A stretch of DNA of 48,822 nucleotides from Halothiobacillus sp. 35-54-62 (GCA_002281295.1 NCFS01000028.1:1-48822); one strand, 5' to 3'; positions 26,580 to 37,396 are shown, counted from the first letter of the stretch. Translations and numbers: made by a program. Notes: a model not told the origin generated them from the sequence alone.

Positions 26580-28289
26580 ATGCGCACCTCGCTATTTCCG
26601 CTCAGCACGTTAAAAGAAACCCCCACCGAAGCCGAAATCATCAGCCATCAACTCATGCTGCGCGCGGGGATGATTCGCCGCCTCGCCTCTGGGCTATACA
26701 CCTGGACGCCGCTGGGCTTGCGCGTGCTCCGCAAAGTCGAGGCGGTCGTGCGGGAGGAAATGGACGCCATCGGCGCGCTGGAAATGCTGATGCCCGCCAT
26801 TCAACCCGCCGAACTGTGGCAAGAATCTGGCCGCTGGCAAAAATACGGCCCCGAGTTATTGCGCGTCAAGGATCGCCACAGCCGCGAGTTTTGCGTTGGC
26901 CCCACGCATGAAGAGGTAATTACCGATTACACCCGCCGCGAACTCAAAAGCTACCGCCAGCTGCCCCTGTGCTACTACCAAGTGCAAACCAAATTCCGCG
27001 ACGAGATTCGCCCGCGCTTTGGCGTGATGCGCGCGCGCGAGTTCATCATGAAAGATGCCTACTCCTTCCACGCCGATGTCGAATCGCTCAAAGCGACCTA
27101 TCAGGCCATGTTTGATGCCTATTGCCGCATTTTCACCCGTTTGGGGCTTAAATTCCGTGCCGTTGAAGCAGACACCGGCTCCATTGGTGGCAATGGCTCG
27201 CATGAATTTCATGTGCTGGCCGATTCGGGCGAAGACGCCATCGCCTACGCCACCCACGGCGATTACGCGGCGAATGTCGAAATGGCGCCCACGTATCCCG
27301 CCAGCCAGCCCCGCCCAGCACCCAGTGCACCGATGACGCGCATTGCCACCCCCGAGGCCAAAACCATCGAGGAAGTGGCTCACTTTCTGAACCTACCCGC
27401 CCACCGCGTGCTCAAAACCCTGCTTGTGCGCGGGCGATCAGCGCCTGCCGTGGCCGTTGTGCTGCGTGGCGATCACGAATTAAATGATATTAAAGCAGCA
27501 AAACATCCGCTTATTGCCGACCCATTTGAATTAATCCCACCCGCTGAGGCGCTCGCCCTCACCGGTGCCAATGTCGGCTCCATCGGCCCCTTGGGTTTGA
27601 ACATCCCCGTCATTGTCGATTTCGCCGCCGCCGATTGCGCTGATTTTGTGTGCGGTGCAAATGAAGAGGGCTGGCATCTCACCCAAGTAAACTGGGATCG
27701 GGATGTACCGCTGGGCGAAACCGCGGATTTGCGCAACGCCATCGCAGGCGACCCCGCCCCGAACGGCATGGGCACGCTCGCCATCGCGCGCGGCATTGAG
27801 GTGGGGCATGTATTCCAGCTAGGCACCACCTACAGCGCCGCCCTGCACTGCGAGTTTTTAGATGAGCAAGGCAAACCCGCCACCGCCATCATGGGTTGTT
27901 ATGGCATTGGCGTATCACGCATCGTCGCCGCCGCTATCGAACAAAATCACGATGCCAACGGCATTGTGTGGCCCGTGCCCCTTGCGCCTTTTGCCATCGC
28001 CATTGTGCCCATCAACGGTCATCGCGCCCCCGCTGTGCAAGCCGAAGCAGAGCGGCTAGAAGCCGAACTCACCCGTTTGGGCTTTAGCGTATTGCTGGAT
28101 GATCGCGGCCTGCGCCCCGGTGTCGCGTTCGCAGATATGGAGCTGATCGGCATTCCACTGCGCATCGTGATTAGCGAGCGCGGCTTGGCAGCAGGCGAAT
28201 ATGAAACCCGCCTACGCTGGGAAAGTGAAAATCAAAACATCGCGGCCAGCAATTTACTCGCGTGGGTGCAAAGCCAATTAGTCGAGTAG
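26580..28289 (+). CDS. proS: Prolyl-tRNA synthetase
   Basis: Class II aminoacyl-tRNA synthetase charging tRNA-Pro. The 569-residue product is the bacterial type. The catalytic core has [12 protein letters not shown] (about residues 104-115), [19 protein letters not shown] (motif 2) and [19 protein letters not shown] from residue 440 (motif 3). The editing (INS) domain lies between about residues 225 and 400 and contains the HRVLKTLLV segment. The anticodon-binding domain is at the C-terminus. Everything looks intact. Confidence 0.97.
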   Translation: MRTSLFPLSTLKETPTEAEIISHQLMLRAGMIRRLASGLYTWTPLGLRVLRKVEAVVREEMDAIGALEMLMPAIQPAELWQESGRWQKYGPELLRVKDRHSREFCVGPTHEEVITDYTRRELKSYRQLPLCYYQVQTKFRDEIRPRFGVMRAREFIMKDAYSFHADVESLKATYQAMFDAYCRIFTRLGLKFRAVEADTGSIGGNGSHEFHVLADSGEDAIAYATHGDYAANVEMAPTYPASQPRPAPSAPMTRIATPEAKTIEEVAHFLNLPAHRVLKTLLVRGRSAPAVAVVLRGDHELNDIKAAKHPLIADPFELIPPAEALALTGANVGSIGPLGLNIPVIVDFAAADCADFVCGANEEGWHLTQVNWDRDVPLGETADLRNAIAGDPAPNGMGTLAIARGIEVGHVFQLGTTYSAALHCEFLDEQGKPATAIMGCYGIGVSRIVAAAIEQNHDANGIVWPVPLAPFAIAIVPINGHRAPAVQAEAERLEAELTRLGFSVLLDDRGLRPGVAFADMELIGIPLRIVISERGLAAGEYETRLRWESENQNIAASNLLAWVQSQLVE

Positions 28290-28303
28290 CGGCGGCGGGT
28301 TGC

Positions 28304-28421
28304 CTATTGATCCGGCCAGTTTTATCCGTGATTGCCTGCGAAGTTGCCCTGCGCGCCCTTGAGCCCATCGGTGGGCAGGGCGCATCCAATCAGCTCATAG
28401 ATTATTCATGCCGAATCAATA
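28304..28421. repeat. Palindromic intergenic element, copy A (CTATTGAT...ATCAATA)
   Basis: About 118 bp between the convergent proS and pseI genes. It shares the left arm CTATTGATCCGGCCAGTTTT, ATCCGTGATTGCC and the right arm GATTATTCATGCCGAATCAA with copies at 36825 and 48432. The two arms are imperfect inverted repeats. The central hairpin differs in sequence from the other copies (TGCCCTGCGCGCCC against GGGCAGGGCGCA) but still pairs. Confidence 0.88.
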
Positions 28422-28426
28422 ACCTG

Positions 28427-29485
28427 TTATTTTAAAATTAAATTATCCAAATGCACTGGGGTGTTTTTTTGCACCGCCCGAAGCACGCGACTGCCGATAA
28501 CGATATCCAAAAACTTTGGCGCGGCACCAAAGCCGGGGCGCACGCTGCGCACTGCCGCCTCGGTAATTTCATCCCCTGCGTTTAAATCCTGCACGAAGTA
28601 GAGCGAACGGCGAAATTGTACATTCCCCTGCTCGCTCGATTTTCTCCCGTAATCAATTTGCCCCAAAGCGTGCCACGCCGTTTTGGTATCTCGGCACAGC
28701 GCGGCAAGTTCGGCGGGTTCCAAAGAAAAACTATCATCCGGGCCGCCGCCTGCGCGATCCAGCGTGACGTGTTTTTCTATGATTGAGGCGCCCAGCACCA
28801 CGCTGGCAATGGCCGTGGTGTTATCGAGCGTATGGTCGGATAATCCCACGGGGCAACCGAATCGCTCGATCATGTCGGGAATTGTCGCCAAATTGTAATC
28901 CGCAGCCGGCGCGGGGTAGCCGCTCACGCAATGCAGCAAAGCCAGCTCAATGCAGCCCCCGTCGCGCGCGGCAGCCACCGCCTCAGCAATTTCATCGGCA
29001 TCGGCCATACCGGTGGAAATAATCATGGGCTTGCCCGTGGCGGCTACATAACGAATCAAGGGTAAATCCACCGCTTCAAACGAGGCGATTTTGTACGCGG
29101 GTGTATTTAAATCCTCTAGTAAATCGACCGCCGTGCGATCAAACGGTGAGCTAAAAATTGTGATCCCAACTTGGCGCGCATGTTCAAACAGCGGCTTGTG
29201 CCAATCCCAAGGCATGTGCGCCTGCTCATACAGCGCATACAAACTGCGCCCATCCCACAAGCCCCCGTGGATTTGAAAATCGGGTGCATCGCTATTCAAC
29301 GTAATGGTATCGGGGCGATAGGTTTGTAATTTAACCGCATCAGCGCCGGCCTGCTTGGCCCGATCAATAATGCGCATGGCCGTTTGTAAGCTGCCATTAT
29401 GATTGGCGGATAGCTCGGCTATGATATAGGCGGGTTGATCTTTGCTAATGAGTCGCCCATCGATTGAAAAAGGTGGAACATTCAT
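28427..29485 (-). CDS. pseI: Pseudaminic acid synthase PseI
   Basis: Condenses 2,4-diacetamido-2,4,6-trideoxy-L-altrose with phosphoenolpyruvate to give pseudaminic acid. The 352-residue product has the NeuB-type TIM barrel (IIAELSANHNGSLQTAMRII, GADAVKLQTYRPDT, PMIISTGMAD, VGLSDHTLDN) and a C-terminal SAF antifreeze-like domain from about residue 290 (FRRSLYFVQDLNAGDEI). NeuB and LegI share this fold, but the complete set of Pse genes beside it decides for PseI. CGGAG precedes the ATG. Confidence 0.94.
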   Translation of the reverse strand: MNVPPFSIDGRLISKDQPAYIIAELSANHNGSLQTAMRIIDRAKQAGADAVKLQTYRPDTITLNSDAPDFQIHGGLWDGRSLYALYEQAHMPWDWHKPLFEHARQVGITIFSSPFDRTAVDLLEDLNTPAYKIASFEAVDLPLIRYVAATGKPMIISTGMADADEIAEAVAAARDGGCIELALLHCVSGYPAPAADYNLATIPDMIERFGCPVGLSDHTLDNTTAIASVVLGASIIEKHVTLDRAGGGPDDSFSLEPAELAALCRDTKTAWHALGQIDYGRKSSEQGNVQFRRSLYFVQDLNAGDEITEAAVRSVRPGFGAAPKFLDIVIGSRVLRAVQKNTPVHLDNLILK

Positions 29486-29487
29486 TT

Positions 29488-30039
29488 CTAACTCCGCTTG
29501 ATTCTTTCAATTTTCCCCAGCAGAGGGTTTCTATTTTGGAGCCACTCATCCTCTAGAACCCCCAAACGATAAACCTCTACGAATGCGCCATCCACGAGAT
29601 GATGCGATCTAAAAACCCCTTCCACAGTAAAACCAAACTTCTGATGAAGCTTTATAACGCCCGTATTAAATGCAAAAACTTCGCATGACAGTTTGTGTAA
29701 ATTCAACTGATCAAATGCATAATCAAGCGCGAGCAACTCCATAAATGAGCCAACACCTCGGGGGGCGTCGGGAGAGGCATAAAAGGCCCAAAAAGCATGC
29801 CGATTGTCTAAGTCGATATTATTAAAAGCAACGATACCTAGCGGTTTGCCCGCTTTTTCATACATGAGATAATTTTGATCCGATTGATTTCTAAGACGCT
29901 CCCACCACGCTAGGTGCTCGTCCATTGATATTTCATGACGGGTATACATATTTAAACGAACACTAGGGGCATTGCGCCAACTCAACATCAGCGCCAGTTC
30001 AGAATCTTCAATGCGCCTTAATCTACCGAAATCATTCAT
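29488..30039 (-). CDS. pseH: PseH N-acetyltransferase (low-GC, probably acquired copy)
   Basis: GNAT-family enzyme that N-acetylates C4 of the UDP-4-amino sugar in pseudaminic acid synthesis. The 183-residue product has MLSWRNAPSVRLNM near the N-terminus, GIVAFNNIDLDNRHAFWAFY, the acetyl-CoA loop region PRGVGSFMELLALDYAF, and KLHQKFGFTVEGVFR. A strong AGGGAAGG precedes the ATG. Its GC content is clearly below its neighbours (37% in the 60-base sample at 29641-29700). Between it and pseG lies a relic of another pseH start, so this copy seems to have replaced the native gene. Confidence 0.92.
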   Translation of the reverse strand: MNDFGRLRRIEDSELALMLSWRNAPSVRLNMYTRHEISMDEHLAWWERLRNQSDQNYLMYEKAGKPLGIVAFNNIDLDNRHAFWAFYASPDAPRGVGSFMELLALDYAFDQLNLHKLSCEVFAFNTGVIKLHQKFGFTVEGVFRSHHLVDGAFVEVYRLGVLEDEWLQNRNPLLGKIERIKRS

Positions 30040-30113
30040 AAGCCTTCCCTGAAAATTATCAAAAACATGAAGTTAAACGCACCATCGAAGTAATGGCGAT
30101 CAACTAAAGCAAA

Positions 30114-30197
30114 TCAATACGGATGGTTGCGCCAGCCTAAAATCATTTCAAGATCAAGCTCTTGCATTATGCGAAGGCGATCAACCGGCGTGCTCAC
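30114..30197 (-). pseudogene. Truncated N-terminal relic of a native pseH
   Basis: A 27-residue frame starts with a GTG that overlaps the pseG stop as GTGA, the normal coupling in this operon. It encodes VDRLRIMQELDLEMILGWRN followed by HPY and a stop. This aligns with the start of the neighbouring full PseH (RLRRIEDSELALMLSWRNAP). It has the window's usual codon use but breaks off just after WRN. No continuation is visible before the full-length pseH at 30039. Confidence 0.78.
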
Positions 30198-31294
30198 ACC
30201 AACACCCCCATCGCACGCGCCACCCGCGCAGCGCCCAAACCATCCGTCAGCGCAGCCGCGCGGGCACTCATGGCGGATAAATTGGCCTCGACGTCAGCGA
30301 ACAAGCGGGGCAGCTCTTTTGCAATCGCATCAGGATGAGGGATTACCCGCGCCGCGCCGGCCTGTTCAAAGGCAAAACCGCCGACTATTTGGTTATCGGC
30401 CAAAATCACCAGAATACTCGGCAAACCTAAACAGCACCGCTCCCACGAGGTGCTGCCGGCGGCACCAATTGCGATATCACTCATCGCCATCAATTCTGCC
30501 ATATTGGCGATATTCGTATGCACGCGGGTCGGCCATAGCATCTTGGCGGCTTGTGCGCGCACAGCCGCCAAGTGGGGGGCAACATCGCCCATCACCACAT
30601 CAATTTCAACCTGCGCTGCCAGGGTGCAGGCGCTCAATGCAGCAAGAACAGCGCCGGTTGCATTGGGTAAATCTACCCCACCCATCGTAATTTGGATGCG
30701 CTGAATCTTGGGGTGCCGCGCTCGACGCTCTAAACTTTTTATGCGCCATAGCCGAAACTCTTCGCGCAACAGGGCGTAATTTGCGCCGAACAACCCTATA
30801 TATTCACGCGAAATCCAAGGGGTGTAATCAGCCGCCACACGATTTAAGCTTGAGTCGAGCAGCAAGTCACCCGCGTGCGCGCGATCGGCCAAGTCATCGA
30901 TGACAAGAATTTTTTGAGCGAAGCCGGCCACCGCCTGCTCCCAACGGGCGTCCAGCGCGTAGTGATCGACAATCAGCCAATCGGCTTCGCGCTTAGCCAA
31001 AACCGCGCTCGTTTGCTCAGCATCTTTGGCCCATGAACACGCCAGCCAACCGGCATGGGGGGGGTATGCTCCCTCTGCGGCATAAGGTGGCGCGCACATT
31101 GCCAACTCTTGCACGGCAAACCCTTGGGCTTGGATGCGCGCCATCAAATGCCCCGCATGGGCGCGGCAAATAAAGGTGCAACAAGCGCCCTGGGCGGTAA
31201 GCGCATGCGCCAAGGTTAAGCACCGCATGACATGACCGGTGCCAATCGCCAAGCTCGCATCGGTGCGAAACACCACCTGGACCGCCGCCGGCAT
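30194..31294 (-). CDS. pseG: UDP-2,4-diacetamido-2,4,6-trideoxy-beta-L-altropyranose hydrolase PseG
   Basis: Removes UDP from the diacetamido-altrose intermediate of pseudaminic acid synthesis. The 366-residue product has the GT-B-like fold of PseG and MurG. The N-terminal part contains RTDASLAIGTGHVMRCLTLA with the catalytic-type His, then LIVDHYALD and LVIDDLADRAH-like sequence. The C-terminal part contains ITMGGVDLPNAT and AIGAAGSTSWERCCLGLPSI. The start overlaps the pseF stop by one base (TAATG). Confidence 0.93.
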   Translation of the reverse strand: MPAAVQVVFRTDASLAIGTGHVMRCLTLAHALTAQGACCTFICRAHAGHLMARIQAQGFAVQELAMCAPPYAAEGAYPPHAGWLACSWAKDAEQTSAVLAKREADWLIVDHYALDARWEQAVAGFAQKILVIDDLADRAHAGDLLLDSSLNRVAADYTPWISREYIGLFGANYALLREEFRLWRIKSLERRARHPKIQRIQITMGGVDLPNATGAVLAALSACTLAAQVEIDVVMGDVAPHLAAVRAQAAKMLWPTRVHTNIANMAELMAMSDIAIGAAGSTSWERCCLGLPSILVILADNQIVGGFAFEQAGAARVIPHPDAIAKELPRLFADVEANLSAMSARAAALTDGLGAARVARAMGVLV

Positions 31295-31989
31295 TAGGCG
31301 CTCAATTCCGCTTGCATCGCGCTAAACAGCCATTCGGCGCGCGACCAGTCTTCATTCGTATCAATATCTTGCACGCGATGGCGCGGCAAAAATACCGCCG
31401 CCGAACCGTCAAAAATCGGTTTAGCCGCTAACCAAGCCGCCGCTTTGCCCCAATAAAACTGGCCGGCATCATGAAACGCTTCTTCTAAATCTTGCGAGCG
31501 GGTAGCAAATTGCTCCGGGTAAAACATCGCCATACGGCCATCGGGCATCCGTTTGAGGGCGCGCGCAATGGGGAAAGCGTAACTGGTGGCGGCAAAGGCG
31601 TAGGGCGCGCCTGTTTCGCACAGCACATCTAACCCGGTACGAATGTCGCCCGCACGCAAAAACGGCGCGGTGGCGTAAATGCAGCACACCTCCAGCGGCG
31701 GCTGATTTTGTTGCTCGAACCAATTAATCGCGTGGGCGATAACCGGAATAGTCGGCGTGTGGTCATCGGCCAATTCGATCGGCCGCATAAAGGGCACGCG
31801 GGCGCCATATTCAACAGCAACGGTAGCGATTTCATGATCATCGGTCGAAACAACCACCTCATCAAAGCAACCACTGTCGAGTGCGGCGGCAATAGACCAC
31901 GCTATCATCGGCTTGCCATGAAACAGCTTAATGTTCTTGCGGGGAATGCGTTTGCTCCCACCGCGCGCGGGGATCACCGCGAGCCTCAT
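31294..31989 (-). CDS. pseF: CMP-pseudaminic acid synthetase PseF
   Basis: Cytidylyltransferase that activates pseudaminic acid as CMP-Pse. The 231-residue product starts with the nucleotide-binding motif AVIPARGGSKRIPRKNIK and contains KPMIAWSIAAALDSG, VVSTDDHEIA and the C-terminal RHRVQDIDTNEDW. The start overlaps the pseC stop by four bases. Confidence 0.94.
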   Translation of the reverse strand: MRLAVIPARGGSKRIPRKNIKLFHGKPMIAWSIAAALDSGCFDEVVVSTDDHEIATVAVEYGARVPFMRPIELADDHTPTIPVIAHAINWFEQQNQPPLEVCCIYATAPFLRAGDIRTGLDVLCETGAPYAFAATSYAFPIARALKRMPDGRMAMFYPEQFATRSQDLEEAFHDAGQFYWGKAAAWLAAKPIFDGSAAVFLPRHRVQDIDTNEDWSRAEWLFSAMQAELSA

Positions 31990-33143
31990 ATCAACACGGC
32001 CTTTAAGACGTCAACCACCCTATCTTGATCGGCATCCGTGAGCGCGGCGAACATCGGCAGGCTGATTGCCTCGGCATAATAGCGTTCGGCTTCGGGGTAA
32101 TCGCCCGCTGCAAACCCCATTGCCATGTAATGCGGCTGGGTGTGAATGGGGATGTAATGCACATTCACACCTATGCCCGCCGCGCGCAGGGCATCAAACA
32201 CCGCCGCGCGACTGGGGGCAATTTCGGTTAGTTTTAGGCGGATCACATAAAGATGCCAAGCCGAATTACCCCATTCATTTTGCTGGGGCACGGTGATCGG
32301 CAAATCCGCCAGCAACCTGTGATAGCGCGCCGCCAATGCCCGACGCCGCGCGATGAACGCATCCAAACGCTGCATTTGGCTCAAGCCCAACGCGGCTTGT
32401 AGTTCGGTCATGCGGTCATTGTATCCGAGAGCGATTTGCTGGTAATACCAAGCCCCATCGGGCGCGTGCGTCATTAATTTTGGATCACGCGTGATGCCAT
32501 GGCTGCGATACAGCGCCATTTTTTCGGCCAAATCAGCCTGGTTGGTGAGCGCCATGCCCCCCTCTGCTGTGGTGATAATTTTCACGGGATGAAAGCTGAA
32601 AACGGTGATGTCGCTGTAGCGGCCGTTGCCGATCGGCGCATTGTGATATTGCCCACCAATCGCATGCGAGGCATCTTCAATAATGTGAAAGCCATAGCGC
32701 TGGCCAAGCGCGTGAATGGCCGCCATGTCGCAAGGCTGCCCCGCAAAATGCACCGGCACCACAATTTTAGGCAAGCGCCCTGCCCGTTCAGCTTCCTTCA
32801 ATTTTTCGGCCAAGCGCTGGGGGCACAGGTTATAGGTTTTAGGGTCAATATCGACAAAATCGACCCGCGCGCCGCAATACAACCCACAATTGGCCGAAGC
32901 CACAAAGCTATTGGGCGAAGTCCAAAGCCAATCCCCCGCGCCCAAGTTTAACGCCATGCACGCAATATGCAGGGCAGACGTTGCACTGTTAACGGCCAAC
33001 GCATGCGCCGCACCGCAGTATTCGGCCACGGCTTGCTCAAATTTCGGCACCACGGGCCCTTGGGTTAAAAAGTCTGACTGCAACACCGCCACCACCGCAT
33101 CAATATCGGCTTGGTTAATGTCTTGGCGACCGTAGGGAATCAT
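31986..33143 (-). CDS. pseC: PLP-dependent aminotransferase PseC
   Basis: UDP-4-amino-4,6-dideoxy-N-acetyl-beta-L-altrosamine transaminase, second step of the Pse pathway. The 385-residue product belongs to the DegT/DnrJ/EryC1 family. It has IPYGRQDINQADIDAVVAVL, LAVNSATSALHIACMALNLG, DASHAIGGQY, and FSFHPVKIITTAEGGM with the PLP-binding lysine. I chose the ATG at 33143, three bases after the pseB stop; a TTG one codon upstream is unlikely. Confidence 0.94.
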   Translation of the reverse strand: MIPYGRQDINQADIDAVVAVLQSDFLTQGPVVPKFEQAVAEYCGAAHALAVNSATSALHIACMALNLGAGDWLWTSPNSFVASANCGLYCGARVDFVDIDPKTYNLCPQRLAEKLKEAERAGRLPKIVVPVHFAGQPCDMAAIHALGQRYGFHIIEDASHAIGGQYHNAPIGNGRYSDITVFSFHPVKIITTAEGGMALTNQADLAEKMALYRSHGITRDPKLMTHAPDGAWYYQQIALGYNDRMTELQAALGLSQMQRLDAFIARRRALAARYHRLLADLPITVPQQNEWGNSAWHLYVIRLKLTEIAPSRAAVFDALRAAGIGVNVHYIPIHTQPHYMAMGFAAGDYPEAERYYAEAISLPMFAALTDADQDRVVDVLKAVLI

Positions 33144-33146
33144 CAA

Positions 33147-34169
<1,023 letters not shown>

Positions 34170-34230
34170 TCACCGAGGCGCGCTGGCACGGTGGTACACT
34201 TTTGCTCTGAACCTTCAAAAAAAGTACGTT

Positions 34231-36831
34231 ATGGCTATCATCAAACAAAGCGCCGAGTTCACCCAGCCCCTTGCCGGTGAAGAAACCACTCAGCTCGTTC
34301 AAACCGCTGCGGGGGATTGGATTTTCCCTGAACTCAATGCGCTGCATTTTGCCATGGTACGCCCCACAGCCCAACCCAATAACACCCAAAGCACAAACCA
34401 TGCCCTACAGGTGCTGGATGCGCATTTTCATCAGCATCTTCATAGCCAAGATCAGCTGTATATTTTAGTTGGCAGCGATTCTGGGCAACTCATTGCCTTT
34501 GTGCAATCAAAAAGCCCGCTGCCCCGGGGATCGCGCTGGTTATTTATCGAACCCGAACCGTACGCTGAGGTAGTACGGCAAACCCCAGCCATTGCCGCAT
34601 TGCTGGATGATTATGTGCATCTGGCCACGCCAGAAACTTGGGAAGAAACCGCCAACCAACTGCTAATTAACGCTTATTTTCGCATTAATGGCGTGGTGTT
34701 TGAGCGTTCATTAGCCGCGCTCGATCACCCCACCGCCGCCTATTTAAGCCTGGTAGATGCGGTGGATGCAAAGCTCACCCAGCAGCGTTTTGCGGTGGTT
34801 TCCAACATGGGTAGCGAGCCGTTTATCACCGCGCAACTGGTTAACGCCGTTAACTTCTACCACGATTGCCGCACCATCAAAGGGCTATTTAAAGGCAAAA
34901 AAGCCTTAATTTTGGCCGGCGGCCCCTCGCTTGATGCGCAAATCGACTGGATCAAAGCCCATCGCCCCCAACTTTTTCTAATCGCCGTATCGCGAATTAG
35001 CGCCCGATTATTGGCGGTGGGTATTCAACCCGACCTCATCGCTACCGTGGATCCTTACCCCTTAAGCTTGACGGTTAGCCGTCAAATGTTTGACTTCGAT
35101 CATCGCTGCATTTTAGTAGCCAGTAACCATGCCTATCCCGGCATTGTGAATCGATGGCCGCACCGGGTGCTTTATACCGATATGCTCCTGCCCTGGGTTG
35201 AATCCAAACCCGAAGAACACGAGGAATCATGGGTAGCGCTTAACTCCGAGCACAATTTAAGCTCGGCCGGCCCCACGGTCACACACACCTGCGTGGCTTT
35301 GGCGGCTTATCTCGGTTTTACCGAAATCGCCTTCGCCGGGCTGGATTTATGCCATGCACCCAATGGCCAAACGCATGCGAGCGGCAGCAGTGAAACCGCT
35401 GCGGGGCCATTGCTGGATTTTTCAGCGATTAAAGTCATAACCAACCTTGGAAACACGGCGTGGACGACCCCCGATTACTACGGCGGCATCGAAGCGATAG
35501 AACATTTAGCGCGAGCGCTCAAGCCCCAAGGGGTTCGGCTTATTAATCCATCGCCCGATGCGGTTGCCATGGAAGGGGTGGCGTTTACCCCACTTGCCGA
35601 CCTTGATTGGCCACGCGAACCCTTTGATCGCTCGGCGTTAGATGCGGCGATTAAATCCCAGCCCGCCGACCATATCGCGCGCCTTGAGCGCCTTGAGCTT
35701 GCGTGCAGCACGATGGCAACCCAAGTAAAAACCGTGGAGGTGCTGGCGCAAATGGCCATGGAAGCGAATCGCGCTTTTTTTCATGGCGTAAATCCCGCGC
35801 GCCAAAAGCTGCATAAAAGGCGAATGCGCGCGATTGATCTCTTATTGCGCCGCGATTACCCCGCCGCCGAGATGCTGGTTAAGCAAATGGCAAAACGCGA
35901 CATCCTCACCACCGATTTACCGCACGATTTTTTAGCACTCGATGCCCAGCAAGCCGAGCACTTAGGTTTACGGTTTTATGCCAGCTTAGTTAAAGCCACC
36001 CAAACACTGCACCCACTGTTCGAGCGCGTCGCTGACCGATTGCACACCCGCTTACTTGAACAAAAAAAATCGGTCAGCGTAGATGACCTGTTAGCCCGCT
36101 ACATTCAACACAATGAGCCGGAGCGCGCCCTCTGGCTGCGCGTCAACTGGCACTTAGACCCGGCGGCGACCACGCAAGCCGATCAGATGTTCGAGCAAAC
36201 GCTCGATCAACTCATTGCCTACGATATAAAAAGAAATCAAGAAAAGCGCGAACCCAAGGCGGGCTTGCGTTTGGCAGAAATGCATTTCTCACAGAAAAAC
36301 CCACTGGCGCTTGAAACGCTGATTCACGCACTGGGCAGCCACCCAGATACCGCCTACGCCGCCCCATATCAGCACTATTTGCAAGGCTTGCAAGCCGAGT
36401 TAACCCAAGAGCCCGGGCAGGCGATGACCTATTACGAGCAGGTTATCACCACAGCAGAACCCACCCGAGATGCCCTTTTACTAGAACATTGCTTGCTGCG
36501 CGTATCCGCAATCAGCCTTGCAGCGGGTGAGGCCCTGCAAGCCAATCAAGCACTCGATACCGCCGCGCAACTCAACCCAAATTACTGGCGGCTCGCGGGG
36601 CATTTGGCCGAGTTACGCGGCGATATGCCGCATGCCATCGAAGCGCTGGCGCAGCATGTACAATTATTTCCGGGCGATGCCCCACGGATAAAGCAACTGG
36701 CTGAATTATTTAAAAAACTCGGTTCCATCGAAGGCATTAAGCAGTGTTTGAATTTGCTGCCCTTTTGCCCCGCCACCCAACGGGATGAATTGCACAACCA
36801 CTTAAACCAGCTGCTAGAAAGCAGCTATTGA
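34231..36831 (+). CDS. Maf-type motility accessory factor (flagellin glycosyltransferase)
   Basis: An 866-residue protein with the central Maf/DUF115 domain: GKKALILAGGPSLDAQIDWI, IAVSRISARLLAVGIQPDLI, then TVTHTCVALAAYLGFTEIAF and AGLDLCH. Helical repeats follow in the C-terminal 250 residues (ALGSHPDTAYAAPYQHYLQG and others). Maf proteins transfer pseudaminic or legionaminic acid to flagellin before export. The adjacent Pse operon and flagellin gene support that role. I chose the ATG at 34231, where Maf-like sequence begins; the frame runs open upstream over pseB. Its TGA stop lies inside repeat copy B. Confidence 0.9.
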   Translation: MAIIKQSAEFTQPLAGEETTQLVQTAAGDWIFPELNALHFAMVRPTAQPNNTQSTNHALQVLDAHFHQHLHSQDQLYILVGSDSGQLIAFVQSKSPLPRGSRWLFIEPEPYAEVVRQTPAIAALLDDYVHLATPETWEETANQLLINAYFRINGVVFERSLAALDHPTAAYLSLVDAVDAKLTQQRFAVVSNMGSEPFITAQLVNAVNFYHDCRTIKGLFKGKKALILAGGPSLDAQIDWIKAHRPQLFLIAVSRISARLLAVGIQPDLIATVDPYPLSLTVSRQMFDFDHRCILVASNHAYPGIVNRWPHRVLYTDMLLPWVESKPEEHEESWVALNSEHNLSSAGPTVTHTCVALAAYLGFTEIAFAGLDLCHAPNGQTHASGSSETAAGPLLDFSAIKVITNLGNTAWTTPDYYGGIEAIEHLARALKPQGVRLINPSPDAVAMEGVAFTPLADLDWPREPFDRSALDAAIKSQPADHIARLERLELACSTMATQVKTVEVLAQMAMEANRAFFHGVNPARQKLHKRRMRAIDLLLRRDYPAAEMLVKQMAKRDILTTDLPHDFLALDAQQAEHLGLRFYASLVKATQTLHPLFERVADRLHTRLLEQKKSVSVDDLLARYIQHNEPERALWLRVNWHLDPAATTQADQMFEQTLDQLIAYDIKRNQEKREPKAGLRLAEMHFSQKNPLALETLIHALGSHPDTAYAAPYQHYLQGLQAELTQEPGQAMTYYEQVITTAEPTRDALLLEHCLLRVSAISLAAGEALQANQALDTAAQLNPNYWRLAGHLAELRGDMPHAIEALAQHVQLFPGDAPRIKQLAELFKKLGSIEGIKQCLNLLPFCPATQRDELHNHLNQLLESSY

Positions 36832-37013
36832 TCCGGCCAGTTTTATCCGTGATTGCCCGCTAAGTCGTAGGGTGCGCCATGCGCACCATTTGGCCCATCG
36901 GTGCGCATGGCGCACCCTACGGTTGTCGTAGGGTGCGCCATGCGCACCATTTGGCCCATCGGTGCGCATGGCGCACCCTACGGTTTCATGGATTATTCGT
37001 GCCTAATCAATAG
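36825..37013. repeat. Palindromic intergenic element, copy B, with internal 61-bp duplication
   Basis: 189 bp, bounded by CTATTGAT and ATCAATAG, between the convergent maf and fliT-like genes. Inside are two tandem copies of a 61-bp hairpin unit (about 36864-36924 and 36925-36985), each with GTAGGGTGCGCCATGCGCAC pairing with its complement. The first bases of the element contain the stop codon of the maf gene. Confidence 0.92.
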
Positions 37014-37016
37014 CAT

Positions 37017-37391
37017 CTAGCCCAAACGTTCAATGCCAATATAGGCTTGTGCTGCGCGCGTTTGCGCTACATGGTGCTGAGATGATTCTGCAAGCATCTG
37101 TTGTTTTTGGGCAATGGCAGCGGCAATTTTTGCAAAGCGCTGCACCCATGCTTGGCGCATTAAAAAAAGCGCCGGATGATTTTCAACCTGATGCGAAAGA
37201 GCAAGATCGACAGTAAGCTCAATCGCGCGGCGTGCTTGTTCCATGCCCTTCAAAGCGGCATCGCTCGAGCCGCCCGCTTCATCTGCTAACCAGCGGTGCG
37301 CCTCTGCCTCTACCTGCTCGCCCAATTGCTCAAGCAACGCCATTCGTTCGCGCACCACAGGGGGTAACGCCGCAACCGGCTCAACGCCCAT
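37017..37391 (-). CDS. fliT: FliT-like flagellar chaperone
   Basis: A 124-residue, mostly helical, cytoplasmic protein rich in Ala, Glu and Gln. FliT is the export chaperone of the cap protein FliD and a regulator of FlhDC in enterics. Its sequences diverge strongly, so the call rests on size, helical character and position directly after fliS and fliD. I chose the ATG at 37391, five bases after the fliS stop; the frame is open further upstream but would overlap fliS. Confidence 0.62.
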   Translation of the reverse strand: MGVEPVAALPPVVRERMALLEQLGEQVEAEAHRWLADEAGGSSDAALKGMEQARRAIELTVDLALSHQVENHPALFLMRQAWVQRFAKIAAAIAQKQQMLAESSQHHVAQTRAAQAYIGIERLG

Positions 37392-37396
37392 GGTGC

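Noticed and set aside
36864..36985. Two tandem palindromic units that could suggest a CRISPR array
   Set aside because: The two 61-bp units are directly adjacent hairpins with no unique spacers and belong to the intergenic element family.
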